A program made the position numbers and the translations under genes. This document shows positions 7,256 through 15,705 of a stretch of DNA of 17,129 nucleotides, piece after piece; positions within the stretch are counted from its first letter, which is position 1; the number at the start of each line of letters is the position of its first letter. Below the pieces are notes generated by a model that was not told where the DNA came from, made no database searches, and saw only the letters and a list, made by a program, of their open reading frames with translations. The DNA is from DAOVRL01 sp964459805 (GTDB lineage Bacteria; Planctomycetota; Phycisphaerae; Sedimentisphaerales; Anaerobacaceae): positions 1-17,129 of the forward strand of contig CAYWOD010000060.1 in the NCBI GenBank assembly GCA_964459805.1, written 5' to 3'.

Positions 7256-8489
7256 AACCTTCCGCCAATCTTCGGTACTTCTCTTGGCTGCGGCGCAGGG
7301 CTTCGAGGGCACGTTTGCGCTCGGTGATATCCAGCCTGATTTCTACCCCGCCGATGATATTGCCTTTCTCATCCCGGACGGCCGAGCCCTGTATGAACAA
7401 AGCTCTGCCATCGGGCATCCATTTCTCCGCCTCGTGTACTCGACCGGTTTCCATCGCTTTGGCAACGGGACAGTCGGGACAAGGTTCTTCTCGCCCGGCA
7501 AACACCTGATAACAGCGCTGCCGCACCAATTCCTCCCGGGTCATGCCGACTGATTCACATGCGGGGCGGTTCGCCCAGAGGATCCTCGCTTCTCGATCTC
7601 GATATACTACCTGCTCAGCCAGACTGTCCAGAATCGTCTCTTTGTCACGCTGGGCTCTTCTTAGGGCCTGCTCGGCCTCTTTACGGGCACTGACGTCATG
7701 AATACTCTCGCGATGTCCCAAAGAGACGCGGTTCTCATCATATATCGGCTGCCACGACATTTCGACCCAGATTACCTTGCCGTCCCTACGGCGCAAGCGG
7801 AACTGCACATCGTTGCCACTGCTCCCCTTCAAGGCCGACCTGAAAGCCCTGCCCATCCTGTCCCGGTCCGCCTGATCGATGATCGGCATGGGATAATCCG
7901 GCATGGCGATTAACTCTTTTATAGTGTAGCCGGTAACTCGATGCACGGCCGGATTCGTCCACAGAGGCCGACCGCCCGGACTGATCCAAACCTCCCAGAA
8001 ATAAGTGTAGTCCGCAATCGCCCGGAAGCACTGCTCGCTCATGCGCTGTGCCAGTTCCGTTCGCTTGTTCTTCGTAACGTCATCATAAACGGCTATTATC
8101 TCGCCGGACGGCAGCTTATATATATAGTTCTCGCGCCAGCCGGCAATCCTTTCGTCCTTATAGGTAGAGACAGGATGATGCTCCGGCGTACCTGTTCTCC
8201 AAACTCGCTGAAAAACATCAAAAAGGCCAAAATCCTTCACGCCGGGAAATACGTCAAGCACACTCCTACCTATCAACTCTTCTTTCTTGATCTGGTCAAT
8301 CTCCTCAGCGGCACGGTTGAAATCCGTGAAAATGAAATCTTCGCCGTTGTCCCTTGCTTCATACACCGCCACTCCGCTGCTGACGTTGTCAAAGAGGACT
8401 TTGAATTTGGCCTCGCATAGTCCAAGCTCGTCTTCCGGATGCCGGCGCTTAACTGAGAGCTTTCTCGATTTCTTGCTCCGCTTTTTCAT
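7248..8489 (-). CDS. Three-PAS-domain signalling protein lacking an output domain (possibly truncated)
   Basis: The 413-residue soluble protein has a very basic N-terminus (KKRSKKSRKLSVKRR) and three PAS domains. PAS1 is about 28-145 (ends YDDVTKNKR), PAS2 about 150-272 (WTNPAVHRVTGYTIKEL, ends IHDVSARKEAEQALRRAQ), and PAS3 about 280-395 (ends EIRLDITERKRALEALRRSQ). PAS3 carries a CPDCP motif that could bind a metal, cluster or thiol signal. The last residues, SQEKYRRLAEGSG, are the usual opening of another PAS domain, and two TGA codons follow closely. No HATPase, GGDEF or response-regulator part exists here. It may be a 3'-truncated histidine kinase or a stand-alone sensor working in trans. 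The start has GGAGG 7-8 nt upstream. Confidence 0.8.
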   Translation of the reverse strand: MKKRSKKSRKLSVKRRHPEDELGLCEAKFKVLFDNVSSGVAVYEARDNGEDFIFTDFNRAAEEIDQIKKEELIGRSVLDVFPGVKDFGLFDVFQRVWRTGTPEHHPVSTYKDERIAGWRENYIYKLPSGEIIAVYDDVTKNKRTELAQRMSEQCFRAIADYTYFWEVWISPGGRPLWTNPAVHRVTGYTIKELIAMPDYPMPIIDQADRDRMGRAFRSALKGSSGNDVQFRLRRRDGKVIWVEMSWQPIYDENRVSLGHRESIHDVSARKEAEQALRRAQRDKETILDSLAEQVVYRDREARILWANRPACESVGMTREELVRQRCYQVFAGREEPCPDCPVAKAMETGRVHEAEKWMPDGRALFIQGSAVRDEKGNIIGGVEIRLDITERKRALEALRRSQEKYRRLAEGSG

Positions 8490-8718
8490 ATTTTAACCTC
8501 CGTCCGAGACACCGCCCATTCAGGCACGCGTGCGCCGAATACCACACAATATGCCCTCGCACGGGCAAATCCGGGCCTTGTTGTCGCATTAGCGGTACGA
8601 TACTACAAATCCGCCACAAGGCCAAGCAGTCTTGTCCACCGATTTACCCGACCGGTCTCATTACCCTGGCTGCTGTACAAGGAGGTCAGCTTTATCCCGG
8701 CACCGGTGGGGACTTGTT

Positions 8719-9030
8719 CTATTTCTGGACGATCGAGTCCACCAACAATCCGCGTTCAAATCCCGCCGGGGTCTCGCCGTCACGCGCATACAGGTAAACT
8801 GCCGCCTGGAAAATCGCTTGAAGCGCCGACTGAATCAGGGCAAGCAAAATGATGTAGATCACACCGAGCCCGACGCACGTAATAATTGCCGCCGGACTGC
8901 CCGTCAAGACGCCCAAGACAATCACGATAAACGCCGGAATGCTCAGCAGGAAGAAAACGAATCCAAAGCTGAAATTGCCGATTATCTGCTCGCCCCAGGT
9001 CTTCTTCAACAACACGGTGGAGTCCTTCAA
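8719..9030 (-). pseudogene. C-terminal half of a DUF6159-like multi-pass membrane protein
   Basis: The 103-residue frame begins at TTG 9030 without a clear ribosome-binding site. It reads LLKKTWGEQIIGNFSFGFVFF, a hydrophobic segment (LSIPAFIVIVLGVL), a second (AAIITCVGLGVIYIILLALI), then SALQAIFQAAVYLYARDGETPAGF. This matches my memory of the last third of DUF6159-type membrane proteins (about 250-300 residues), where an N-terminal set of membrane segments precedes ALKxSxxLLKKTWGE. The frame closes at a stop just upstream, so the N-terminal part is missing. It is either a remnant or, less likely, a functional two-TM protein. Confidence 0.5.
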
Positions 9031-9089
9031 TTGACATCTCTGTGCAAAACTGATTACACAATACCCGAGAGTTCAATTCCCGTCAAACC

Positions 9090-9144
9090 AAAAAAATCAT
9101 TTATACCGGGCCTTGCGCAAATATGGGAAATTGAGATGGCCCGG
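9090..9144 (-). terminator. Intrinsic terminator of the sugar/UroD operon
   Basis: On the minus strand, CCGGGCC (9144-9138) pairs perfectly with GGCCCGG (9112-9106). The 25-nt loop itself contains TTGCGCAA, and a T7 run (9096-9090) follows after 9 nt. It starts 5 nt after the binding-protein stop. The spacing to the T run is longer than ideal. Confidence 0.5.
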
Positions 9145-9149
9145 CATTC

Positions 9150-10106
9150 TCAGAACTGCCCCTTGAATTCGTGCGCGTTTTCGGCGGTAATTGGCGGGCA
9201 GTCAATGGGATACGATTTTTCAAGTTTTTGGCCCTTCAGATGCCTGACCGTCAGGCGAATCGCGCTTCGGCCCTCTTCTTCGGGCCGCTGATAGCTTGTC
9301 CCGGTTACTACTTTCTTTTTGATTTCCTCGATCATCCGCCGGCTGCCGCCCATGCCGACTATCTTGATGTCTTTTCGTCCGGCGTTTCTGGCGACCTCGC
9401 CCGCGGCTATTGCAAAGACGTCGCCGTGGGCATAGACGCCGGCCAGGTCGGGGTACTTTTGCAGCAGTGTCTGCATCTCGGTCTTGACGGTTGTGATCTC
9501 GCCCTTGTGGGGGATGCGCGCGACGGACTTTATCTGCGAGTAGTCCGCCAGCACATCGCGTAATGCCTTGCTGCGGGCGACCTCCGGTCCGGTACCGAGG
9601 TGCTGATGAAACTCGACGATTTGTCCTTCGCCGCCCATTGCCTCGGCCAGTATCTTGGCCGAGACCACCGCGCCGGCATAGGTATCGGTTCCGGTGTAGC
9701 AGACATATTCGCAGCCGGCGCCGATTTGGCGGTTGACGATGATTACGGGGATGTCGGCCCGGTTGAGCATCTGCACGCCCCGCACAAGCGGCCTTTCCTT
9801 CATCGGGACCAGGCAGACCAGATCAACTTGCCTTGCAATCATATCACTGATCTGCTGTATCTGGAGAACGGGGTCTTCTTTGGCGTTGAGGATTGTGACT
9901 TCGGCGCCGAGCTTGCGCGCTTCGTCCTTCGCCCCCAACCGCATGTTCTGCCAGTATGGATGGTCGAGGGTCATTAAGAAGCCTATCTGATACGTTTTCT
10001 CGCCGCCACTCTCGGCGCCGCGCTGCCTGCAGCCATTGGCAGCCAGCAAACAGACGGCGGCCGCTGCAATCGCCAGGACTTTTCTGAAAGATTCAACAAG
10101 AGTCAT
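9150..10106 (-). CDS. Sugar ABC transporter substrate-binding lipoprotein (RbsB type)
   Basis: The 318-residue periplasmic binding protein of the ribose/LacI-like fold delivers a sugar to the RbsC/RbsA-type transporter encoded just upstream. Visible parts are a lipoprotein signal (VCLLAANGC, Cys26), the first strand YQIGFLMTLDHPYWQNMRLGAK, DMIARQVDLVCLVPM, IPVIIVNRQI, GTDTYAGAVVSA, a hinge-region segment and VYAHGDVFAIAAGEVA. ATG at 10106 is chosen over an in-frame start at 10157 because GGAGAAG lies about 9 nt upstream and the signal peptide begins there. It is the last gene of the operon, 44 nt after the permease, and a terminator follows. The ligand is not predictable from sequence; the operon suggests a deoxy-sugar or related pyranose. 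Confidence 0.9.
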   Translation of the reverse strand: MTLVESFRKVLAIAAAAVCLLAANGCRQRGAESGGEKTYQIGFLMTLDHPYWQNMRLGAKDEARKLGAEVTILNAKEDPVLQIQQISDMIARQVDLVCLVPMKERPLVRGVQMLNRADIPVIIVNRQIGAGCEYVCYTGTDTYAGAVVSAKILAEAMGGEGQIVEFHQHLGTGPEVARSKALRDVLADYSQIKSVARIPHKGEITTVKTEMQTLLQKYPDLAGVYAHGDVFAIAAGEVARNAGRKDIKIVGMGGSRRMIEEIKKKVVTGTSYQRPEEEGRSAIRLTVRHLKGQKLEKSYPIDCPPITAENAHEFKGQF

Positions 10107-10150
10107 TGGCTTTCTTCTCCATTTGAGCAAATCGTGTGCAATCATGACCA

Positions 10151-11185
10151 TCACCATCGACTTCGCCGTTTTGCCAGGACATCTATACTTACGACGACTA
10201 CTATTATCAGTCCGGTGACAACGGGGCGATATTCGGCGCCTACGTTAAACTGGGTCAACAGATTATCAATAAGGCGAAGCAGCATAAGCCCGATGAGGGT
10301 CGAGCCCAGGCCTCCGCTACCGCCGCCCAGAGGCGTCCCACCGACGATCACGGCGGCGATCACCTCCAGCTCCTTGCCTTTCTGGGTCTCGGCCCCTGCG
10401 GTCTTGGTCCAGGCGACAATAAGTGCCGCGGCTATCGCGCAAGTCAGGCCGCAGAGGATGTACGTAGCCGCTTTTATTCGACGGGTGTTGACGCCGGCCA
10501 GCCACGCAGCCTCCTCGTTGCCCCCGATAGCATAGACATAATGCCCGAAACGAGTAAAACGCAGCAGGTAAATGCCCACAACGAACGCTGCCAGAAAAAC
10601 AACGATAGGCATCGAGATCTGATAGTGCCCGCCGAAAAGGGGAAACCGCGCATCATACAACCAGCTAAACTGCGCGCTGAGCGCCGAATCCTGCACCTCT
10701 TGAGTCTGTCCGCCTCCGGTTATGATCAGTGCAAGGCCGCGAAAAACCAGCATGGTGCTGAGGGTTACTACGAACGGATTTACGCCCACGTAGGCTACGA
10801 GCATTCCGTTGACGGCGCCCAGCACTACACCGACGAGCATCGTGAGCATCAAGGCCGTCGGGATCGCCACCGCAGCGCCGTACGGAGAAAGTGCATCCAT
10901 CATCATCACTAAAACGACCGTGCAGACCACTATGATCGAGCCTACCGAAAGGTCAAAGCCCCCGGCAATCATAACAAAGGTCATCCCCAGAGCTACTACT
11001 CCCAAGACAGTGGCGTTGGTCAGCACATTGTCCACCAGATTGGTCCACTTGAAAAAGGTCGGGCTTTGAATCGAAGCATAGACGCACAGCCCGACAAGAA
11101 GCAACAAAATCGTTGCCTTTTGCAGCGTCTTAAAGGACAAGCCTCCATGAATCCGGGCAAGTGATTTTCTGGATTTGCTGCTCAT
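10151..11185 (-). CDS. Sugar ABC transporter permease (RbsC type)
   Basis: The 344-residue inner-membrane protein has about 8-10 hydrophobic segments and the family landmarks GGFDLSVGS, GAVNGMLVAYVGVNPFVVTLSTM, the ATPase-contact loop AIGGNEEAAWLAGVN, and ELEVIAAVIVGGTPLGGGSGG. It forms the translocation channel for the imported sugar. ATG at 11185 overlaps the ATPase stop as ATGA, implying translational coupling. A GTG at 11209 inside the ATPase gene is the alternative start. Confidence 0.92.
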   Translation of the reverse strand: MSSKSRKSLARIHGGLSFKTLQKATILLLLVGLCVYASIQSPTFFKWTNLVDNVLTNATVLGVVALGMTFVMIAGGFDLSVGSIIVVCTVVLVMMMDALSPYGAAVAIPTALMLTMLVGVVLGAVNGMLVAYVGVNPFVVTLSTMLVFRGLALIITGGGQTQEVQDSALSAQFSWLYDARFPLFGGHYQISMPIVVFLAAFVVGIYLLRFTRFGHYVYAIGGNEEAAWLAGVNTRRIKAATYILCGLTCAIAAALIVAWTKTAGAETQKGKELEVIAAVIVGGTPLGGGSGGLGSTLIGLMLLRLIDNLLTQFNVGAEYRPVVTGLIIVVVVSIDVLAKRRSRW

Positions 11186-12693
11186 GTAGTTCTTTCTTTT
11201 CCCACACACCGGTCAAAAAGAAGGTCGGCGTCATCTATCGGCCCGGGCATTTCGCCTGCGATTCGCCCATCGCGGATGATCAAGATACGGTCGGAGAGCT
11301 TTGCAATCTCAATCAATTCCGACGATACGAGGATTATCCCGCGACCCTCGGAGGCCAGCTCAATAATGAGTTTGTACATTTGAGCCTTAGTGCCGATGTC
11401 GATTCCCTGGGTCGGCTCATCGAAGATAAGGACGTTTGGCTCCGCGGCCAGCCATCGGCCGACCGCGACTTTCTGCTGGTTACCGCCGCTGAGCTTCTGG
11501 ATTTCGCTGCTCGGGTTGGGCGGGTCGATCTTCATCAAGTCAATCATTCGGCGGGCCTGGTCCGAAAACCGACGGGGCCTCTGAAACCCAAGTACGCCGG
11601 AAAGCCGTTTTAGAATACTGATGTTGAGATTCTCAGCGACTGTTCTGCCGGTAATGTTGCTTTCGGTCTTGCGGTCCTCCTGAACCATGCCGATTCCCCT
11701 ATTGCAGCACTGATTCGGCGATCGAGCCCAAAATGCTTTGCCGGCGAGCTCCACCACGCCGCGGGCCTTATCAGCCCCGAAGACAGCCCGAACTATCTCA
11801 GTGCGCCCGGAGCCGACCAACCCGGCAATACCCAGCACTTCGCCCTGGCGCAGCTCAAAAGAGATGTCTTCAAAGCAGCCGGGCCGAGTAAGACCATCTA
11901 CCTTGAGAATGCACTTGCCCGGACGGTTGGTCTTCTCAGGAAACATCTCAGATAAAGAATGACCCAGCATCATGTCGGACATCACCGGCACGGGGCACCG
12001 GGCAATGTCTTTTGTGCCCACTTTCCGGCCGTCGCGCAATACGGTCACGCGATCGGCGATTACGGGCAGCTCCGCCAGTCGGTGTGAGATGTACACGATT
12101 CCCAGCCCCCTGCCTTTGAGCTCCCTTATAACCTCGAACAGCTTGTCAACATCCTCACCACCCAACGACGCCGTAGGCTCATCAAATACAAACAACCTGG
12201 CGTTGCGACGCACAGCACCGGCAATTTCCACCATACACTGCCGGGCGGTACCGAGTCCCTGCACCGGCTCATCCGGGTCAAGGTCAAATCCGAGGCGCTC
12301 AAGGACCGTGTTGGCCTCTTGTCTGATATATGAGCGGTCGATTCGCCGGGTCCGGCGTTTGACTCTTTCTTCGCCAAGCATAATGTTTTCTGCTACGGTC
12401 AGATTCCTGAGCACGCGCAATTCCTGATATATGACTGCAATTCCCATGTCACGGGCGTGATGCGGATTCTTGAGGGCTACTTCTCGGCCGTCGAACATAA
12501 TCTTACCGGTGTAGTCGGCGAACCGCCCGGCCAGCACGTTCATGAGGGTTGATTTGCCGGCGCCGTTTTCGCCCACCAGCCCATGCACCTCGCCGGCCCG
12601 CACGTCGAAATCAACGTTGTCGAGGGCCCGTGTGCCGGGGAAATCCTTCACAATTGACCGCATTTTCAGAATCACGTTGTTACCCGGACGCAT
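11182..12693 (-). CDS. Sugar ABC transporter ATPase, two nucleotide-binding domains (RbsA type)
   Basis: The 503-residue cytoplasmic ATPase powers sugar import. The first domain has Walker A GENGAGKST (41-49), a degenerate signature LGTARQCMVEIAGA and Walker B VFDEPTASL. The second has the family-typical altered Walker A GLVGSGRTE, signature LSGGNQQKVAVGRW and Walker B IFDEPTQGID. The fused two-domain layout is diagnostic of the ribose/xylose/galactose (CUT2) class. The start at 12693 (MRPGNNVILKMRS) has AAGG about 11 nt upstream and leaves a 16-nt gap after the UroD-like 1 stop; starts at 12729 or 12747 would overlap that gene. Confidence 0.92.
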   Translation of the reverse strand: MRPGNNVILKMRSIVKDFPGTRALDNVDFDVRAGEVHGLVGENGAGKSTLMNVLAGRFADYTGKIMFDGREVALKNPHHARDMGIAVIYQELRVLRNLTVAENIMLGEERVKRRTRRIDRSYIRQEANTVLERLGFDLDPDEPVQGLGTARQCMVEIAGAVRRNARLFVFDEPTASLGGEDVDKLFEVIRELKGRGLGIVYISHRLAELPVIADRVTVLRDGRKVGTKDIARCPVPVMSDMMLGHSLSEMFPEKTNRPGKCILKVDGLTRPGCFEDISFELRQGEVLGIAGLVGSGRTEIVRAVFGADKARGVVELAGKAFWARSPNQCCNRGIGMVQEDRKTESNITGRTVAENLNISILKRLSGVLGFQRPRRFSDQARRMIDLMKIDPPNPSSEIQKLSGGNQQKVAVGRWLAAEPNVLIFDEPTQGIDIGTKAQMYKLIIELASEGRGIILVSSELIEIAKLSDRILIIRDGRIAGEMPGPIDDADLLFDRCVGKERTT

Positions 12694-12709
12694 ATATCGG
12701 TTACCTTCG

Positions 12710-13756
12710 CTATTCGTCGTAGAGGCCATATTCACGGACAGTATCAAACATTGTCAGGACATTTTCGAGGGGCGTTTCTTCGAGAATCGTATCGTGGCTT
12801 GCCCCGGCTACATAGCCGCCGCCGGGCATCATAATGTCCATTACGGCGCGCGTCTCGGCGCGGACCGTCTCAGTGGTTCCTTCAATCAGCACGTGATGGG
12901 AGTCAATTGCGCCGTTGAAGACGATTTGGTCGCCGTAGTCGCTCTTGAGCGTTTGCAAATCCATCCCGCGACAATTAGGCTGGACGGCGTGCAGGGCATC
13001 GAGCCCGGCCTCGACCATCAGTGGGATAAGGGGCGCAAAGCCACCGCAGCAGTGGAGCTGGACCTTCAGGCCGTATGAATGTCCGAGGTCAATAAGCCGC
13101 TTGAGGTGGGGAAAAATGAACTGTGCGAATTGAGTCGGACCCAATAGCGGGCCGTTCTGACCTCCAAAATCGTTGCCTATGAAGAATATGTCGATCACAT
13201 CCGAGGCGTCGTCGAAAATCCGCTGACTGACCGCCGCATAGTAGTCCACCAAATGCTGCATCACCGCATCAACAAGCTCCGGCCGGCTGTACATCTTGAT
13301 ATAGAGATTCTCCATACCGAGTAGGTCAATGGCATCGTGCCAGAAAGGGGACCAATCGCCGCCGAGAATCGCAAACTCGCCGTCGTACTTTTGCGCCTCG
13401 GCCTTGATCTGCGTAACATCCATCCATTCCGGGTCAGGCCAGCGATAATCGTGAATTTCCCTGAGCGTTGCCTCGGCTAACGGATGATTCATCGGCTGAC
13501 CGTATCCGAGTCCGCTGCGTTCTACGCCGAACACAGTCCGCGACGCGGCCCCTTCGGACAATTTATACTCAGGTCCCTTATACGTAGCATAGACCCTCCT
13601 AAAATCATCCGCGAACCTGGCGCGTAGTCCTTCGTCATCAAGATTGAGCTCGCTCTTGGCCTTGGCCCAGAATTCTTCCGACGCCCCGCACCAGCAGGGG
13701 ACCCGGTCGGCCTGCTCGTGCGCAAAGGCCGTCAGAACTCTTTCTCTCGATGTCAT
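12710..13756 (-). CDS. UroD-superfamily protein 1 (MtaA/CmuA-like methyltransferase fold)
   Basis: The 348-residue TIM-barrel protein begins MTSRERVLTAFAHEQADRVP, the usual opening of uroporphyrinogen-decarboxylase-family proteins outside haem synthesis. It has no HemE-type RQAGR motif. KVQLHCCGG gives a H235-x-C237 pair, the place where corrinoid methyltransferases (MtaA, MtbA, CmuA) bind zinc. The distal third-ligand position reads GASHDT (His321) rather than Cys. ATG at 13756 overlaps the stop of the mutarotase gene as ATGA, so the two are coupled; it is followed 16 nt later by the transporter ATPase. The substrate is unknown; the context suggests a sugar or sugar-derived methyl donor. It should not be called hemE. 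Confidence 0.85.
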   Translation of the reverse strand: MTSRERVLTAFAHEQADRVPCWCGASEEFWAKAKSELNLDDEGLRARFADDFRRVYATYKGPEYKLSEGAASRTVFGVERSGLGYGQPMNHPLAEATLREIHDYRWPDPEWMDVTQIKAEAQKYDGEFAILGGDWSPFWHDAIDLLGMENLYIKMYSRPELVDAVMQHLVDYYAAVSQRIFDDASDVIDIFFIGNDFGGQNGPLLGPTQFAQFIFPHLKRLIDLGHSYGLKVQLHCCGGFAPLIPLMVEAGLDALHAVQPNCRGMDLQTLKSDYGDQIVFNGAIDSHHVLIEGTTETVRAETRAVMDIMMPGGGYVAGASHDTILEETPLENVLTMFDTVREYGLYDE

Positions 13757-14076
13757 TCGCAATGGAACACCTCTTCCATATTGGCCCAGAATTCACCTTC
13801 AGCCCTCGTCTCGAGCGGCTCCAAGAGCGGCTTGCATTCGTCCCACCATTTCTGTGTGGTAGGATCGGCTACCATTTTGGCCATATCGGCACCGAAGTCA
13901 TCACCGACATACTCAAAGTAGCTGAACATCATATCATCCTTATGATAGATCGAATAATTCCTGATATTGCATTCGGCAATCATCTCGAGAACGCCCGGCC
14001 AGGCATCCGCGTGGAGACGTTTGTACTCTTCGATCTTGTCCGGCTTAACCCTGATTACCATTCCATAGCGTTTCAT
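13753..14076 (-). CDS. L-rhamnose mutarotase-like protein, cytoplasmic (RhaM family)
   Basis: The 107-residue dimeric ferredoxin-like (alpha/beta barrel) mutarotase interconverts alpha and beta anomers of L-rhamnose or a related sugar in the cytoplasm. Tyr18 and His22 (EEYKRLHADAWPGVL) fall at the same positions as the E. coli RhaM active-site residues. NYSIY (40-44), the Trp-Trp pair 77-78 (QKWWDECKPLL) and the C-terminal WANMEEVFH also match. There is no signal peptide, unlike its paralogue at 15257-15667. GGAG lies 9 nt before the ATG. It sits 18 nt after UroD-like 2 and overlaps UroD-like 1. Confidence 0.88.
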   Translation of the reverse strand: MKRYGMVIRVKPDKIEEYKRLHADAWPGVLEMIAECNIRNYSIYHKDDMMFSYFEYVGDDFGADMAKMVADPTTQKWWDECKPLLEPLETRAEGEFWANMEEVFHCE

Positions 14077-14094
14077 TCGCGTTTCTCCGGAATT

Positions 14095-15249
14095 TCAGAC
14101 ATCCTCATCGTAGTCGCCTAACTCCAGCGGGTACTTGCCGTACTCGCGCACCAGTTCAATCATATAATCGTATGTCGCCGGGTCAACATTATCCGGCACG
14201 GAATGGTCCGACTGGAGGATGAATCCGCCACCCTTGGCCGCATTGAGCCTGGTCAGGACCTCCCGGCGGACCTTTTCGCGGTCGTTCGTCGCCAGCACCC
14301 GCACATCGATATTGCCGTTGAAGGCCCATCGCCGGCCGAACTGCCGCTTCAAATCCACCACATCCAGGCCCGCCTTGGCCTCCAGCGGATTATACGCATC
14401 GACACCGGCTTCGATCATATCCTCGAAGACCTCCGAAGCGTTGCCGCAGCCGTGGTAGATTGTCTTTAGCCCGGCCCTGTGTGCCGCATCGCATATTCTT
14501 TTGAGTTGCGGCTTATAGACCTGCCGCCAATACTCCGGCGAAAAGAACATCCCGTGGTCATAGGCAATATCGCCCCAGATGTACATCCCTGAGAGCTTGC
14601 CCTGAGCCGCGGCGGCCTGGCCTTCGACAATCCCTGCCAAGAACTCGCCCAAGCGTTCGATGAATTTGGCCATACGCTCGGGCTCTTCGGCCAGCTTGAT
14701 CAAAACGTTCTCGGTGCCCATAATTCGCCAGATCATCTCGTGAGGGTCGCAGACGCTGCCAAAGACGCAGAAATCCTCGGCGTACGCGTTCACGCGTTCG
14801 AGATAACAAGGCAGACCAAGATTCAGCTCGTCGGCGACGGAGTTGATCTGGTCGTCAATCGCCTCGAAATACCGCCGGGCGTCCTTTGGGTCGTCGAATT
14901 CCAGCGCCTCGGCCTGCTCACAACTCTTGGTCTCGAAGTCCAGATAATTGGGCATCGGATAGGTGCTGCGCCGCTCGATAGTCGCGCCGAATCCCGTCCG
15001 GACGACCTTGCGCCGGCCGTCATCTTCGAGGACCTCGATTCCGGTGATGTGCGGATCCATATTCGGATTGATAACGACCATATCCAGGTCCCAGTAGCGA
15101 TACGGGTCGAAATCGTCGCCGACTGCCAGCTCGGCACGGGCCCTGCGCAAAAAGTTTGTCCAGAAGAACTCGCCCACCGGAACCCTGTCCAGCTCACGGT
15201 GTTCAAGTGCCGCTATTACACGCTCGGTTTTCAAGCTGCCGTTGCCCAT
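14095..15249 (-). CDS. UroD-superfamily protein 2 (MtaA/CmuA-like methyltransferase fold)
   Basis: This 384-residue UroD-fold protein reads TERVIAALEHRELDRVPVGEFFW at the N-terminus (7-29). KTIYHGCGN gives H266-x-C268, and GGGFILQSDHSVP puts a His (349) where corrinoid methyltransferases usually carry the third zinc ligand Cys. It is clearly divergent from UroD-like 1 and 3, so the three are probably different subunits or enzymes rather than recent copies. It begins 7 nt after the lipoprotein mutarotase stop, with only a weak GGA before the ATG, so translation may depend on the upstream gene. Substrate unknown. Confidence 0.85.
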   Translation of the reverse strand: MGNGSLKTERVIAALEHRELDRVPVGEFFWTNFLRRARAELAVGDDFDPYRYWDLDMVVINPNMDPHITGIEVLEDDGRRKVVRTGFGATIERRSTYPMPNYLDFETKSCEQAEALEFDDPKDARRYFEAIDDQINSVADELNLGLPCYLERVNAYAEDFCVFGSVCDPHEMIWRIMGTENVLIKLAEEPERMAKFIERLGEFLAGIVEGQAAAAQGKLSGMYIWGDIAYDHGMFFSPEYWRQVYKPQLKRICDAAHRAGLKTIYHGCGNASEVFEDMIEAGVDAYNPLEAKAGLDVVDLKRQFGRRWAFNGNIDVRVLATNDREKVRREVLTRLNAAKGGGFILQSDHSVPDNVDPATYDYMIELVREYGKYPLELGDYDEDV

Positions 15250-15256
15250 ATAACAA

Positions 15257-15667
15257 CTAATCCGTATGGAATACTTCCTTCATATTTGCCCACCATTGGC
15301 CTTGCCGGCGATTCTTGATCGGTATCTGCATCGGCTCACAGAGGTCCCACCACTTCTGGGTTAGCGGGTTGGCGGCCATTTTCTCCATATCGGCCTTGAA
15401 ATCATCGCCGCTGTACTCGAAGTAGGAAAACAGATAGTACTTGCCGTCGTCGAGTTGGTGGAGGTAGATCGAATAGTTCTTGATGTTGCAGTCTTCAATC
15501 ATTTTGAGGATGCCGGGCCAGACGGCGGCGTGTATCTTCGTGTACTCAGGAATCTTGTCTTCCTTGAGGCCCAACACCATACCGTAACGCTGGATCTCGT
15601 GCTGGGCACAGCCAAACCCGGCCAGGCCAATGACCGCCAACATGATAATTAGTATTAGCTTTTTCAT
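15257..15667 (-). CDS. RhaM-like mutarotase with lipoprotein signal peptide
   Basis: The 136-residue protein has a hydrophobic leader (KKLILIIMLAVIGLAGFGC) with a possible lipobox cysteine at 20, followed by a full RhaM domain. The domain shows Tyr42 and His46 (PEYTKIHAAVWPGIL, same Tyr-x3-His spacing as its neighbour), NYSIY (64-68), Trp106-Trp107 and a C-terminal WANMKEVFH. The -3/-2 residues (Gly-Phe) are not ideal for lipoprotein processing, so ordinary cleavage or an anchor is possible. An exported RhaM is unusual because the known enzyme works in the cytoplasm; here it may equilibrate the sugar before uptake. AAAGGAG lies about 9 nt before the ATG. It is the first gene after the inverted-repeat element. 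Confidence 0.85.
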   Translation of the reverse strand: MKKLILIIMLAVIGLAGFGCAQHEIQRYGMVLGLKEDKIPEYTKIHAAVWPGILKMIEDCNIKNYSIYLHQLDDGKYYLFSYFEYSGDDFKADMEKMAANPLTQKWWDLCEPMQIPIKNRRQGQWWANMKEVFHTD

Positions 15668-15705
15668 ATCACTCGTCTCCTTTCTTAAGATATAGTAGAA
15701 TCTTC

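Noticed and set aside
8490..8718. Small RNA or gene between the PAS gene and the membrane-protein remnant
   Set aside because: Only short GC-rich partial palindromes (such as ACCGGT) without a T run; no open frame or promoter stood out.
8632..9291. 219-codon open frame on the plus strand
   Set aside because: It runs antisense through the membrane-protein remnant, the terminator and the binding-protein end; the composition is not protein-like and no start signal was seen.
14740..15318. 192-codon open frame on the plus strand
   Set aside because: It is antisense to UroD-like 2 and the lipoprotein mutarotase, has no family features, and is explained by codon bias of the GC-rich minus-strand genes.
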